This document shows positions 32,078 to 40,413 of a DNA stretch of 64,000 nucleotides, one piece after another. Positions within the stretch are counted from its first letter, which is position 1. Each line of letters begins with the position of its first letter. The position numbers and the translations under genes were made by a program. The DNA is from Clostridia bacterium (GTDB taxonomy: Bacteria > Bacillota > Clostridia > Oscillospirales > UBA644), in assembly GCA_017934975.1 (NCBI GenBank), contig JAGBIM010000023.1:62001-126000 (forward strand), given 5' to 3'. Below the pieces are notes generated by a model, which worked only from the letters and a program-made list of their open reading frames with translations, was not told the DNA's origin and did no database searches.

Positions 32078-33256
32078 TTATTCTTCACTGTAAACTATGC
32101 GGATGTTTTCGTATTCGTAGGTAGTGGTCTCTTTTTCTTTGTTGTCCAGCCATTGAGTCCGCAGGCCGTATTCGTTGTAGGTAATGATATACTCGTACCA
32201 CTCCCCGTCGGTTCCGGTATAGTGAATCGCTTCCTCGGCCAACGCGCCGTTTTCGTGATACCGCGCAGACACCTCTTCCGTCCCGTGAATATAAGTGATT
32301 ACGCGTTTCGTTTCTTTTCCGCGGGCATCGTAGGTGTAACGCGTATCGGTGGCGTTGCCCTGGGAATCCACGGCACGGTCGGAGAGCAGAAGGCCCTTTT
32401 CATCGTACGTACGGTCGATCACGTCCAACGCCTCACCGTCGGCACTGTAAACGTATTTGATCTCGTTTCCGTGGGCGTCGTAGGTATATTCCCGCACCTG
32501 CTCGTGTCCGTTTTGGCCCACGTAGCGGTCCTTCAGCATTCTTCCGGCATCATCGTAGGTGAATTCCTGCGTGCTGAGAACCTCCGTAGCACCGGACGTA
32601 ACGATTTTCGTTTGGTTTCCTTGCGCATCGTAGGTGTATTCCAACAGGGTGATCCCCCCGTTTTGATCCGCCAATTCCATGCGGATCACCTTTCCGTGAG
32701 AATCGTATTCATACCGATAATCAATCACGTTTTTCACCGATCCGGAATATTCGGAGGTCTTTTGAATGACCTCGCCCTGATCGTTGTACACGTATGCAAG
32801 ATAGCCTTCCGTTCCGTCGTGATAACGAAATTCGTCCTTGAGCAGATTTTGATTCTCATCGTAGGTATATTTCAACCAAGACCCGTCGGACCCCCGTTGT
32901 TCGTCAAAATAAATCTTGAATTTTTGAGCCCGCTCCTGACAGTCCTCGTAATTGCCCAAGGCGAGAAAAGCAAAATAGGCCTCTTCGTAATTCTTTGCCG
33001 CAAACAGAGCGAGGGCCTGCTGATAACGGCAACGGAGCAGGTATTCTTCACTGTCCTTGTAGTCTCCCAGATCGAGGAATGCGGTGTAAGCCTCTTCGTA
33101 CTTCTGCTCCTCAAACAGAGAAACCGCCTCGTTGTAGCGCATCAGAGGCATCAAAACCGTAACGGTCAACACTCCGATCAAAACGAGCGCGACCAGGGGA
33201 ATTACGATAAGCGCAATTCTCTTCCCCGTTTTCTTTTTCGTTTGCATTTGTTCCAT
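32078..33256 (-). CDS. Membrane-anchored YD-repeat (RHS-like) protein, copy 2
   Basis: 392 residues, same design as its neighbour: membrane helix (about 13-36) and then two TPR-like units (YEEAYTAFLDLGDYKDSEEY and YEEAYFAFLALGNYEDCQ) instead of one. About ten YD repeats follow (YTYDENQNLLKDE, YEYDSHGKVIRME, YTYDAHGNEIKYV), and the shared C-terminal motif is TTTYEYENIRIVYSEE. It is first in a two-gene unit with its own promoter (33286-33314). The duplication of the whole gene plus loss or gain of one TPR unit suggests evolution by tandem duplication. Confidence 0.75.
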   Translation of the reverse strand: MEQMQTKKKTGKRIALIVIPLVALVLIGVLTVTVLMPLMRYNEAVSLFEEQKYEEAYTAFLDLGDYKDSEEYLLRCRYQQALALFAAKNYEEAYFAFLALGNYEDCQERAQKFKIYFDEQRGSDGSWLKYTYDENQNLLKDEFRYHDGTEGYLAYVYNDQGEVIQKTSEYSGSVKNVIDYRYEYDSHGKVIRMELADQNGGITLLEYTYDAQGNQTKIVTSGATEVLSTQEFTYDDAGRMLKDRYVGQNGHEQVREYTYDAHGNEIKYVYSADGEALDVIDRTYDEKGLLLSDRAVDSQGNATDTRYTYDARGKETKRVITYIHGTEEVSARYHENGALAEEAIHYTGTDGEWYEYIITYNEYGLRTQWLDNKEKETTTYEYENIRIVYSEE

Positions 33257-33285
33257 AAAAAAGTCTCCTTTCCTCTGATAAGCAT

Positions 33286-33314
33286 ATTATATCACATCAA
33301 AAGCCCCTTGTCAA
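33286..33314 (-). promoter_or_regulatory. Promoter of the YD-repeat gene pair
   Basis: On the minus strand TTGACA (33314-33309), 17 bp, TATAAT (33291-33286), with TGA before the -10. Confidence 0.8.
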
Positions 33315-33337
33315 GAAAAAATCTCATGGAAAAACCC

Positions 33338-33366
33338 TTGCAATCTGCGCGGAAATATGGTATACT
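33338..33366 (+). promoter_or_regulatory. Promoter of the pepD-pepT unit
   Basis: TTGCAA (33338-33343), 17 bp, TATACT (33361-33366) with extended -10 TGG. It is divergent from the YD-gene promoter; the -35 boxes are 23 bp apart. Confidence 0.8.
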
Positions 33367-33397
33367 ACGGTATATAGGAAAAATCGGGAGGCTTTTT

Positions 33398-34810
33398 ATG
33401 AACAAACTTGCAGGACGCAAGCCCGAACGGGTTTTGTATTATTTTGAACAACTCTGCGCCATTCCCCACGGGTCGGGGAACTGCGGTGCCGTCAGCGCCT
33501 ATTGCGAACAGGTGGCCAAGGATCTGGGGCTGGCCGTGCGGCGGGACAAATGGGACAACGTAGTGATCAAAAAGCCTGCCTCGGCGGGATACGAAAATCA
33601 CCCCGCGGTGATCTTGCAGGGGCATCTGGATATGGTCTGCGAAAAAGACGCGGACTGCCCCATTGACTTCGAAAAAGAAGGCCTGGACCTTTTCGTGGAC
33701 GGAGATTGGATTGGCGCAAAGGGCACCACCCTGGGAGGCGACGACGGCATCGCCGTGGCTATGGCCCTTGCCATTCTGGAGGACGATACCCTCCCCCGTC
33801 CCCCGCTGGAGGCGGTGTTCACCACCGACGAGGAAACGGGAATGTTCGGCGCGGAAGGGCTGGACGTGACCGACCTTACGGGCAAAATCCTGCTGAACGC
33901 CGACTCGGAATGCGAAGGGGTCTTAACCGTCTCCTGCGCAGGAGGCGCGCGGGTACAGATCACCCTGCCCCTCACGGAAGAAGCCAATCGAACACCCTGC
34001 AAAAAAATTCTTTTCAAGGGCCTGAAGGGCGGCCACAGCGGCGTGGAAATCGACAAGGGCCGCATCAACGCGGACATTCTGATGGGGGAATTTCTCTCCA
34101 AAATCCCCGACGGCTTCCGCATCGTCTCCCTCTTCGGAGGCACGAAGGACAACGCCATCCCCGCCGCCGCGGAATGCGTGCTGGCAACGGACGCGGATCT
34201 GTCGGAATTTGCAAAATCCTTTGAAGCATCCCACCGTCCCGACAGCGACGGAGGACTTGTAATTGAAATTCAAAACGCCGCATCCGACACTTGTCTGAGC
34301 GACGAAAGCACCCGCCGCGTCATCGGATTTCTGACCACCGCCCCCAACGGAATTCAGGCTATGAGCAAGAATATCGAAGGCTTGGTGGAGACCTCCCTGA
34401 ATCTGGGCCAACTGAAGGCCGACGGAGAGAATCTGACCGCCACCTTCGCCGTGAGGAGCTCCGTCAATCGGGACAAACTGATCCTCATCGAGAGGCTGGA
34501 AGCGATCTGCAAGCAATTCGGCGGCATCTTCAACTCCCACGGGTACTACCCCGCCTGGGAATACAAGGAAGACTCCCGTCTGCGGGAAACCATGGTTCGC
34601 GTTTATGAAAAACAGTACGGGAAGTCCCCCGTGGTGGAGGCCATTCACGCAGGGTTGGAATGCGGATTTTTCTGCGACAAGATTCCCGGTCTGGACGCGG
34701 TCTCCTTCGGCCCCGATATGCGGGACATTCACACCCCTCGGGAGCGGCTCTCGATCTCTTCCACCCAACGCACCTACGAATATCTTTGCGAAATTCTGAA
34801 AGAACTGTGA
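33398..34810 (+). CDS. pepD: Aminoacyl-histidine dipeptidase PepD (M20C)
   Basis: Cytosolic zinc dipeptidase with broad specificity (Xaa-His and others). The 470 residues have the M20 metal motifs: ILQGHLDMVCEKD (His and Asp), LGGDDGIAVAMA (bridging Asp), TTDEETGMFGA (Glu-Glu), the LNADSE aspartate, and HAGLECGFF near the C-terminus. The frame stays open far upstream, antisense to the YD genes. The start at 33398 was chosen on its CGGGAGG box and on the family start. It is followed by pepT after 9 bp. Confidence 0.95.
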   Translation: MNKLAGRKPERVLYYFEQLCAIPHGSGNCGAVSAYCEQVAKDLGLAVRRDKWDNVVIKKPASAGYENHPAVILQGHLDMVCEKDADCPIDFEKEGLDLFVDGDWIGAKGTTLGGDDGIAVAMALAILEDDTLPRPPLEAVFTTDEETGMFGAEGLDVTDLTGKILLNADSECEGVLTVSCAGGARVQITLPLTEEANRTPCKKILFKGLKGGHSGVEIDKGRINADILMGEFLSKIPDGFRIVSLFGGTKDNAIPAAAECVLATDADLSEFAKSFEASHRPDSDGGLVIEIQNAASDTCLSDESTRRVIGFLTTAPNGIQAMSKNIEGLVETSLNLGQLKADGENLTATFAVRSSVNRDKLILIERLEAICKQFGGIFNSHGYYPAWEYKEDSRLRETMVRVYEKQYGKSPVVEAIHAGLECGFFCDKIPGLDAVSFGPDMRDIHTPRERLSISSTQRTYEYLCEILKEL

Positions 34811-34819
34811 GGAATACCC

Positions 34820-36025
34820 ATGAACGTAATCGACCGTTTTTTGAAATACGTCACCTTTGACACCACCTCCGACGAAGCATCCGAGACCGTCCCCTCCACG
34901 GCAAAACAAAAGATTTTAGGAGAATATCTGGTTCGGGAATTGAAAGAAGCAGGCTGTACCGACGCCCGCATGGACGAATTCGGCTACGTATACGGAACCC
35001 TGCCTGCCTCGAAGGGATGCGAAAATCTCCCCGCCCTGGGGCTGATTGCCCACATGGACACCTCTCCCTCCGCATCGGGCACCGACGTGAAGCCCCGTAT
35101 CGTCCGCTTTGACGGAACCCCCATCCGTCTGAACGAATCGACCCTCCTCTCCCCCGAGGAATTCCCCGAGCTGAATCGCTATTTGGGGCAGGATCTGATC
35201 GTCACCGACGGCACCACCCTTCTGGGTGCGGACGACAAGGCAGGAGTTGCGGAAATCATCGCCGCTTGTGCGAAAATGACCGAAAATCCCAAAATTTCCC
35301 ACCGGCAGGTGGCGGTCTGCTTCACCCCCGACGAGGAAATCGGACGGGGGGCAGACAAGTTTGATTTCTCCGCCTTTCCCGCAAAGGTTGCCTACACCGT
35401 AGACGGGGGCGCTCTGGGCGAAATTGAATACGAAAACTTCAACGGTGCCTCTGCCCTCATCGAAATCAAGGGCGTGAACATTCACCCCGGCTCCGGCAAG
35501 GGCAAGATGAAAAACGCTTCTCTTCTGGCGGCGGAATTCATCACCCGTATGCCTCCTGCCGAAACCCCCGCTCACACGGAGGGCTACGAGGGATTCTATC
35601 ACCTCTGCGACATGCAGGGGGACGAAAGCACTGCACGGTTGTATTATATCATCCGCGATCACGATCGGGCCAAATTCGAAGCCCGCAAGGTTTTCGTGGA
35701 AAACCTGGCCGCCTATCTGAACACGGTCTACGGCGAAGGCACCTTCACCGCCACCGTCACCGACAGTTATTATAACATGAAGGAAAAACTGGTGGATCAT
35801 ATGGATCTGATCGAAGACGCAAAGTCCGCCATGCTTTCCGCAGGAGTTGAACCCAAAATCGTAGCCATCCGCGGAGGCACCGACGGGGCACGCCTGTCCT
35901 ACGAAGGACTTCCCTGCCCCAATCTTTCCACGGGCGGCGAAAACTTCCACGGCGTCCACGAATTTATTCCCGTAGATTCCCTGAACAAAATGGTGGAAGT
36001 TCTTTTGGAACTGACCGAGGCGTAA
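34820..36025 (+). CDS. pepT: Peptidase T, tripeptide aminopeptidase (M20B)
   Basis: Removes the N-terminal residue of tripeptides in the cytosol. The 401 residues have the family start VIDRFLKYVTFDTTSDE and the zinc ligands in GLIAHMDTSP (His), LLGADDKAGVAE (Asp), FTPDEEIGRG (Glu) and TVDGG. The C-terminal IRGGTDGARLS and NLSTGGENFHG complete the site. It forms a peptide-utilisation pair with pepD. Confidence 0.96.
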   Translation: MNVIDRFLKYVTFDTTSDEASETVPSTAKQKILGEYLVRELKEAGCTDARMDEFGYVYGTLPASKGCENLPALGLIAHMDTSPSASGTDVKPRIVRFDGTPIRLNESTLLSPEEFPELNRYLGQDLIVTDGTTLLGADDKAGVAEIIAACAKMTENPKISHRQVAVCFTPDEEIGRGADKFDFSAFPAKVAYTVDGGALGEIEYENFNGASALIEIKGVNIHPGSGKGKMKNASLLAAEFITRMPPAETPAHTEGYEGFYHLCDMQGDESTARLYYIIRDHDRAKFEARKVFVENLAAYLNTVYGEGTFTATVTDSYYNMKEKLVDHMDLIEDAKSAMLSAGVEPKIVAIRGGTDGARLSYEGLPCPNLSTGGENFHGVHEFIPVDSLNKMVEVLLELTEA

Positions 36026-36029
36026 AACC

Positions 36030-36446
36030 ATGAAGATCTATCTTGCAAGCCCCTTCTTTCGGGAAGAGGAATTGAGTATCGTTGAAGAAGCCGAAACGAT
36101 TCTGCGAAACCGCGGCTTTGAGCTGTTCAGTCCTCGGGAACACGAGGTGCGGGGCGTGCCCTTCACCCCCCAATGGTCCAAGGATACCTTTGAAAACGAC
36201 CGTAAATTCATCGACCGGGCCGACGCAGTGGTGATGCTCTATCACGGGGCTTACAGCGACAGCGGCACCGCCTGGGAATGCGGCTACGCCTACGCAAAGG
36301 GCAAACCCGTGGTGGTGGTTCAGCTTTCCGAAAAATCCAATCTGATGGTCCACGAGGGTTGCCGCGCCAACGTCTCCCTTGACGAACTTGCAACCTACGA
36401 TTTCGACACCCTCCCACCCAAAGGCTGGACGGGGGAAATGACGTAA
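36030..36446 (+). CDS. Nucleoside 2-deoxyribosyltransferase family protein
   Basis: 138 residues with the family start KIYLASPFF, DRADAVVMLYHGAYSDSGT and the catalytic glutamate in WECGYAYAKGKPVV. Members move deoxyribose between bases, or cleave modified nucleotides. It follows pepT by 4 bp and ends at a strong terminator. Its placement after two peptidases gives no clear functional link beyond general salvage. Confidence 0.88.
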   Translation: MKIYLASPFFREEELSIVEEAETILRNRGFELFSPREHEVRGVPFTPQWSKDTFENDRKFIDRADAVVMLYHGAYSDSGTAWECGYAYAKGKPVVVVQLSEKSNLMVHEGCRANVSLDELATYDFDTLPPKGWTGEMT

Positions 36447-36455
36447 AAAAACAGA

Positions 36456-36483
36456 ACACCCCGCACAGTTGTGCGGGGTGTTT
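36456..36483. terminator. Bidirectional terminator between convergent genes
   Basis: ACACCCCGCAC pairs with GTGCGGGGTGT around AGTT, followed by TTT and preceded by a run of seven A residues. Serves the deoxyribosyltransferase (plus) and the unknown membrane protein (minus). Confidence 0.9.
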
Positions 36484-36495
36484 GTATGAATTCGA

Positions 36496-37863
36496 TTAAT
36501 CCAAACGATAATAATGATAAACGTTTCCGTCCGATTCGTTACGCAGAAGAATTGCAAAGCCGTTGGGATATTCCACGGAGGTATAGGCCTCCCACGGTTC
36601 CGGTCCTGCGGAGCCTTCGTGTGAGAAGTTCGTAATCTTCTCCGCAGGAGTCAGAGTCTCGTCGTGCCCCGGAAGCTTGGCATAGCGAACCATCCGCCCC
36701 TCCATCGTCACGTAGAAATAGATATCCTCAAAATACGCCAGCTGCATTCCCACGTAGTCGGAGAACGAATCCTTCTCTCCGAGGATCGGGAGGGCGGCGC
36801 CTTGCACGGGGGAAGCCTCGGGCAGGGTTCCCGTCAAAAGCTCCGTGGGAATCTCCGTTCCCAACTCGGTACGCATACATTGCCACCACCAGAAGTTTCC
36901 ATCCTCATCGGCGCGGAACGTTACGCGATAAACGGGCAGGTATTCGTCAAAATATCCTGCGTGCAAGCGGTTAAACACGCTGTTTTCTTTATCTTGGTAG
37001 TCTTTCCCGTCGCGGCCGCGAGCCAAAATGGTCCGACGGTCGTCCCAGTTAATCACCCATCCGCCCTGTTCACCGTAAATGGAATATTCTCCCGCCTCGG
37101 TGTCATAGCAAGCGAAGCGAACGTAGGCATAAATTTCCTCTTTCTCTCGCTCTACCGACACCAACCGCGCGTAGAAATGGTCACCCGCCGAATCGGGAGT
37201 GCGGGAAAAGGGGTAATTTTGAAAGACGTAACTGTTGGTACTTTCCTCATATACAAGTTTTGCACGGCGATCGTAGAGAAAACGGTCGATCACGTCCGCG
37301 TCCGGATTGAAATCCTCATAACGGCTCATGAAAAAAGGTCCCCAAATTTCGCGGAACAAATTTTCCACCGTCTCGTATGGAATGCGGGGATGCGAAGGAT
37401 GAAACGCGTCGGATTTATTTCCCATTACGTCGGGATCAACCAAGCCAAGTTCAAAAATCCGATCAATCACCCGGGAAACCGTATCCATGCCGTAGCAATG
37501 TTTCCACGTCCACCCTTCCTCTCCCATCCAGGCCCTTCGGGGAATGGTGCGGAACAAGGCAATCAAACTCTCTTCGCTCATAAAAGACGAACTTTGCGGA
37601 AGAACGCCTTCGGCCCAATAATCAGGAACGTCCACCGTCTCGGAATCTTCCGATTTCACCGTTTCCGACGAAAGATCCAACACAACGTCGGTCTGTTCCC
37701 CTGCGCCTCCGTCAAGGAGCAGTTTCGTGGGTTCGCCCTCGGGTTCTCTTCCGGGCAGGAAGAGCAAAAGGGTGCCGATCAGCAAAAGCAGCACTCCGAG
37801 GGTGAAAGCCAAAAGCAAAATCCATTTAGACGTTCTTCGTCCATCGTTCTTGGGGTTCATCAT
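36496..37863 (-). CDS. Single-pass membrane protein of unknown function, Trp/Tyr-rich
   Basis: 455 residues. One membrane helix (about 13-36) precedes an acidic linker (about 40-80) and a large extracytoplasmic domain. Visible stretches include RRAWMGEEGWTWKHCYG, LVDPDVMGNKSDAFHPSHPR and NFWWWQCMRTELGTEIPTE; its end (NESDGNVYHYYRLD) looks beta-rich. I do not recognise a family. AAAGGAGG lies 7 nt before the ATG at 37863. It probably has its own weak promoter (37880-37907) and is downstream of, and co-directional with, the SDR gene. Confidence 0.65.
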   Translation of the reverse strand: MMNPKNDGRRTSKWILLLAFTLGVLLLLIGTLLLFLPGREPEGEPTKLLLDGGAGEQTDVVLDLSSETVKSEDSETVDVPDYWAEGVLPQSSSFMSEESLIALFRTIPRRAWMGEEGWTWKHCYGMDTVSRVIDRIFELGLVDPDVMGNKSDAFHPSHPRIPYETVENLFREIWGPFFMSRYEDFNPDADVIDRFLYDRRAKLVYEESTNSYVFQNYPFSRTPDSAGDHFYARLVSVEREKEEIYAYVRFACYDTEAGEYSIYGEQGGWVINWDDRRTILARGRDGKDYQDKENSVFNRLHAGYFDEYLPVYRVTFRADEDGNFWWWQCMRTELGTEIPTELLTGTLPEASPVQGAALPILGEKDSFSDYVGMQLAYFEDIYFYVTMEGRMVRYAKLPGHDETLTPAEKITNFSHEGSAGPEPWEAYTSVEYPNGFAILLRNESDGNVYHYYRLD

Positions 37864-37879
37864 AAATACTCCTCCTTTT

Positions 37880-37907
37880 ATTGTATTTCTTTATTCATTC
37901 CGTTCAA
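37880..37907 (-). promoter_or_regulatory. Possible promoter of the unknown membrane protein gene
   Basis: On the minus strand TTGAAC (37907-37902), 16 bp, TACAAT (37885-37880). The -35 overlaps the SDR stop codon. Confidence 0.5.
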
Positions 37908-38611
37908 ATCACAAATCCGCCGTTGGGGGCGATGACCTGCCCCGTCACGAAGGAGGCTTGATCCGAAGCCAGCCAGAAGACCGTCGCGGCAACCTCTTCC
38001 GCTCTGCCGATGCGGCCCAAGGGGGTTTCCTCCGCCAGTTCCGCCATGGTTTCGGCCGAAAGCAGAGCGTTCATTTCGGTCTGAACGACCCCGGGGGCCA
38101 CGCAGTTGACGCGGATGCCCGAGGGCCCCACCTCCTTGGCCAGAGCCTTGGTCAGACCGATGATCCCCGCCTTTGCGGCGGAATAAGCCACCTCGCAGGA
38201 GGCACCCACCTGCCCCCACATGGAGGAAAGGTTGATCACGCAACCCGATCCGCGAGCAATCATTTTGGGCAACGCCGCCTTGGTGCAGCGGAACACGCCT
38301 CCCAGATTCACGTCCAAAATCCGTTGCCAATCTTCTTCGGACAGATCCTGAAAGAGGGAAAAGCCCGCCAGGCCCGCGTTGTTGACCAATACGTCCACCC
38401 CGTCAAGGAAGTTCCGAAAGGCCTCCTTTACGGCGGCAGGGTCGGTCACGTCGCAGCAGATACCCACCGCCCCCGTTTCTTCCTCCAGGGCTTTTGCGTT
38501 GGCGTGAGAGGAGCGGTAAAGGAAATAGACCTTATCCCCTGCTTCGGCAAATTTTCGTACGCAGGAAGCACCGATTCCACGGCTGCCTCCCGTAATCAAA
38601 ACGATTCTCAT
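37904..38611 (-). CDS. Short-chain dehydrogenase/reductase, FabG-like
   Basis: NAD(P)-dependent oxidoreductase of 235 residues. The cofactor motif TGGSRGIG (residues 7-14), NNAG (77-80) and the catalytic Ser130, Tyr143 and Lys147 (YSAAK) are all present. It resembles 3-oxoacyl-ACP reductase, but no other fatty acid gene is near, so the substrate is open. It starts 1 bp after the HAD gene's stop, so translation is coupled. Confidence 0.9.
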   Translation of the reverse strand: MRIVLITGGSRGIGASCVRKFAEAGDKVYFLYRSSHANAKALEEETGAVGICCDVTDPAAVKEAFRNFLDGVDVLVNNAGLAGFSLFQDLSEEDWQRILDVNLGGVFRCTKAALPKMIARGSGCVINLSSMWGQVGASCEVAYSAAKAGIIGLTKALAKEVGPSGIRVNCVAPGVVQTEMNALLSAETMAELAEETPLGRIGRAEEVAATVFWLASDQASFVTGQVIAPNGGFVI

Positions 38612-38612
38612 C

Positions 38613-39383
38613 TCAAAGTTCCTTTTCCAGTTTCGTGATATCGTCCAGTTCCAGATCAATCTTCAGATTCGCAGGGCGAGTTTCTCCCGTACGGTTGATC
38701 CAACAGGTGTGAATTCCCGCACCGATGCCCCCCGCAATATCCCCCGAAAGGGAATCCCCCACGATCATGGTCTGCGTCCGCTTCAATTTGGGATGGTCGG
38801 CAAAGACCCGATCAAAAAAGCGCGGATCGGGCTTGGCGTAGCCCACGTCCTCGGAGATATAAATTTCCTTGAAACAGGGCGTAATGCCCGAAGCCGCCAG
38901 ACGCTTGGTCTGCACCGTCTTCGTGCCGTTGGTCACAAGATACAGCGCGTATTTTTTGCTCAATCTCTTGCAGGCTTCCGCGGCGCCGTCGAAAACGAAC
39001 CCGCATTCGCTCAAAAATCCTTCGTAAACGGGCCAGATTTTCTCCGCGTCCCCCTCCGTTCCAAGGACGGAAAACAACTCCTCAAAACGCAGGGTCTTCA
39101 GCCGCGCACGGGTAATCTCCCCCTTCTCCAACCGCTTCCAGCAGGCCAGATTGATGCGGTGATATTCCTCCAACGTCCGCGCGGAAAAGGGATATCCAAA
39201 ATGAGAAAAGGCCTTTTCCAGCGCCGTTTGCTCCGCCCGATCAAAGTCCAGAAGCGTTCCGTCCGCGTCCAGCAGAAGGGCGGTGATCTTCGGCTTGACC
39301 ACGGCAAATTTCAAGGCAAGGATCATACCCGCAATCACACCGCAAAGCAGACCGAGAATAAGCAGATAATCGGATACCGTCAT
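38613..39383 (-). CDS. YjjG-type HAD phosphatase with an N-terminal membrane helix
   Basis: 256 residues. The C-terminal 225 form a YjjG/YfnB-like nucleotide phosphatase: the nucleophile motif is LLLDADGTLLDFD, motif II is LVTNGTKTVQ, the motif III lysine is in YAKPDPRFF, and motif IV is IVGDSLSGDI. The first 30 residues (SDYLLILGLLCGVIAGMILALKFA) form a membrane helix that soluble relatives lack. The start at 39383 has AGGAG 6 nt upstream; an internal start after the helix has no ribosome site, so the anchor appears real. A terminator lies right before the gene and no promoter is visible. Confidence 0.8.
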   Translation of the reverse strand: MTVSDYLLILGLLCGVIAGMILALKFAVVKPKITALLLDADGTLLDFDRAEQTALEKAFSHFGYPFSARTLEEYHRINLACWKRLEKGEITRARLKTLRFEELFSVLGTEGDAEKIWPVYEGFLSECGFVFDGAAEACKRLSKKYALYLVTNGTKTVQTKRLAASGITPCFKEIYISEDVGYAKPDPRFFDRVFADHPKLKRTQTMIVGDSLSGDIAGGIGAGIHTCWINRTGETRPANLKIDLELDDITKLEKEL

Positions 39384-39395
39384 AAAATCTCCTAT

Positions 39396-39426
39396 AAAAA
39401 ACGGGAGCAGGAAACACCTGCCCCCG
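39396..39426 (-). terminator. Terminator between mrp and the HAD gene
   Basis: On the minus strand CGGGGGCAGG and CCTGCTCCCG pair (one G-U) around TGTTT, followed by six T residues. The next gene's AGGAG begins directly after. HAD and SDR expression therefore seems to need read-through from mrp. Confidence 0.85.
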
Positions 39427-39432
39427 AAGGAA

Positions 39433-40245
39433 TCACAGTTTTTCAATCAGATCGGAAGCGAGGTCAAGAGAATCGCCTTCAAAAAGCTCCACCAGGCCGC
39501 TGTCGCACTGACGGGCAAAGGTGGGATCCAGAGGGATCTTCGCCAAAACGGGCAGGGCGAAGTCCGTGCTGACCTTTTCGATATGGCTTTCGCCGAAGAG
39601 CTCGATGCGCTTTCCGCAATCGGGGCATTCCAGATAACTGTAGTTTTCGATCAGACCGAGGATGGGAATATTCATCTTGTTGGCCATATTGACCGCCTTG
39701 CTGACGATCATGGAAACCAGGTCTTGCGGAGAGGTGACGATGACGATTCCGTCCACGGGGAGGGACTGGAAGACCGTCAGAGGCACGTCGCCCGTTCCCG
39801 GGGGCATGTCCACGAACATATAGTCCACCTCGGACCAGATGGTATCGGTCCAGAACTGAGTGACCATATTGGCAATCATAGCACCGCGCCAGATGACGGG
39901 AGCGGTTTCGTCGGGGAGAAGCAGGTTGGTGGACATAACGGAAATGCCCGTCTTGGTCTTCACGGGGTACATGCCCATTTCGTCTCCCGTAACCGCTTCC
40001 TTCAAACCGAACAGCTTGGGAATGGAGGGACCGGTGATGTCCGCATCCAATACGGCGGTTTTATATCCCTTGCGATTCATCAGCACCGAGAGCATGGCGC
40101 AAACGGAAGATTTTCCTACGCCACCCTTTCCGCTGACCACCGCAATGACTTTTTTAACGTGGCTCAATTCGTGGGCCTTTGCTTTCAGACTTTCGGCACC
40201 GCCGCAATTCTGTCCGCAGGTTTTACAATCGTGTGTGCAACCCAT
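39433..40245 (-). CDS. Mrp/NBP35 family iron-sulfur carrier ATPase
   Basis: P-loop ATPase (270 residues) that carries and delivers Fe-S clusters. A Cys-rich N-terminus (CTHDCKTCGQNC) is followed by the deviant Walker A GKGGVGKSS, Switch I DADITGPSIPKL and the Walker B-like DMPPGTGDVPL. The C-terminal CPDCG supplies the conserved CxxC for a bridging cluster. Monocistronic apart from possible read-through, with its own promoter at 40281-40309. Confidence 0.92.
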   Translation of the reverse strand: MGCTHDCKTCGQNCGGAESLKAKAHELSHVKKVIAVVSGKGGVGKSSVCAMLSVLMNRKGYKTAVLDADITGPSIPKLFGLKEAVTGDEMGMYPVKTKTGISVMSTNLLLPDETAPVIWRGAMIANMVTQFWTDTIWSEVDYMFVDMPPGTGDVPLTVFQSLPVDGIVIVTSPQDLVSMIVSKAVNMANKMNIPILGLIENYSYLECPDCGKRIELFGESHIEKVSTDFALPVLAKIPLDPTFARQCDSGLVELFEGDSLDLASDLIEKL

Positions 40246-40280
40246 TTCTTTGACCTCCTGTGGGTATTCTGTCTCTTCTT

Positions 40281-40309
40281 ATGATACCACAGGAAAAGGA
40301 AAAAGTCAA
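40281..40309 (-). promoter_or_regulatory. Promoter of mrp
   Basis: On the minus strand TTGACT (40309-40304), 17 bp, TATCAT (40286-40281) with extended -10 TGG. Confidence 0.7.
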
Positions 40310-40361
40310 CGGATTTTTGAAAAAAACATAAAAAGTCATAAAAACGCCGACAAAACCGCCC

Positions 40362-40390
40362 TTGACAGAGGCAAAAAAAGATGATACAAT
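40362..40390 (+). promoter_or_regulatory. Promoter of the SLOG-family gene
   Basis: TTGACA (40362-40367), 17 bp, TACAAT (40385-40390), then AAAAAGGAGGGATC before the start at 40414. Confidence 0.8.
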
Positions 40391-40413
40391 AAAAGGAAAA
40401 AGGAGGGATCGGC

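Noticed and set aside
30911-33397. Apparent 830-codon N-terminal extension of pepD
   Set aside because: The frame is open by chance through the antisense of the YD-repeat genes; the pepD promoter, ribosome site and family start are at 33338-33398.
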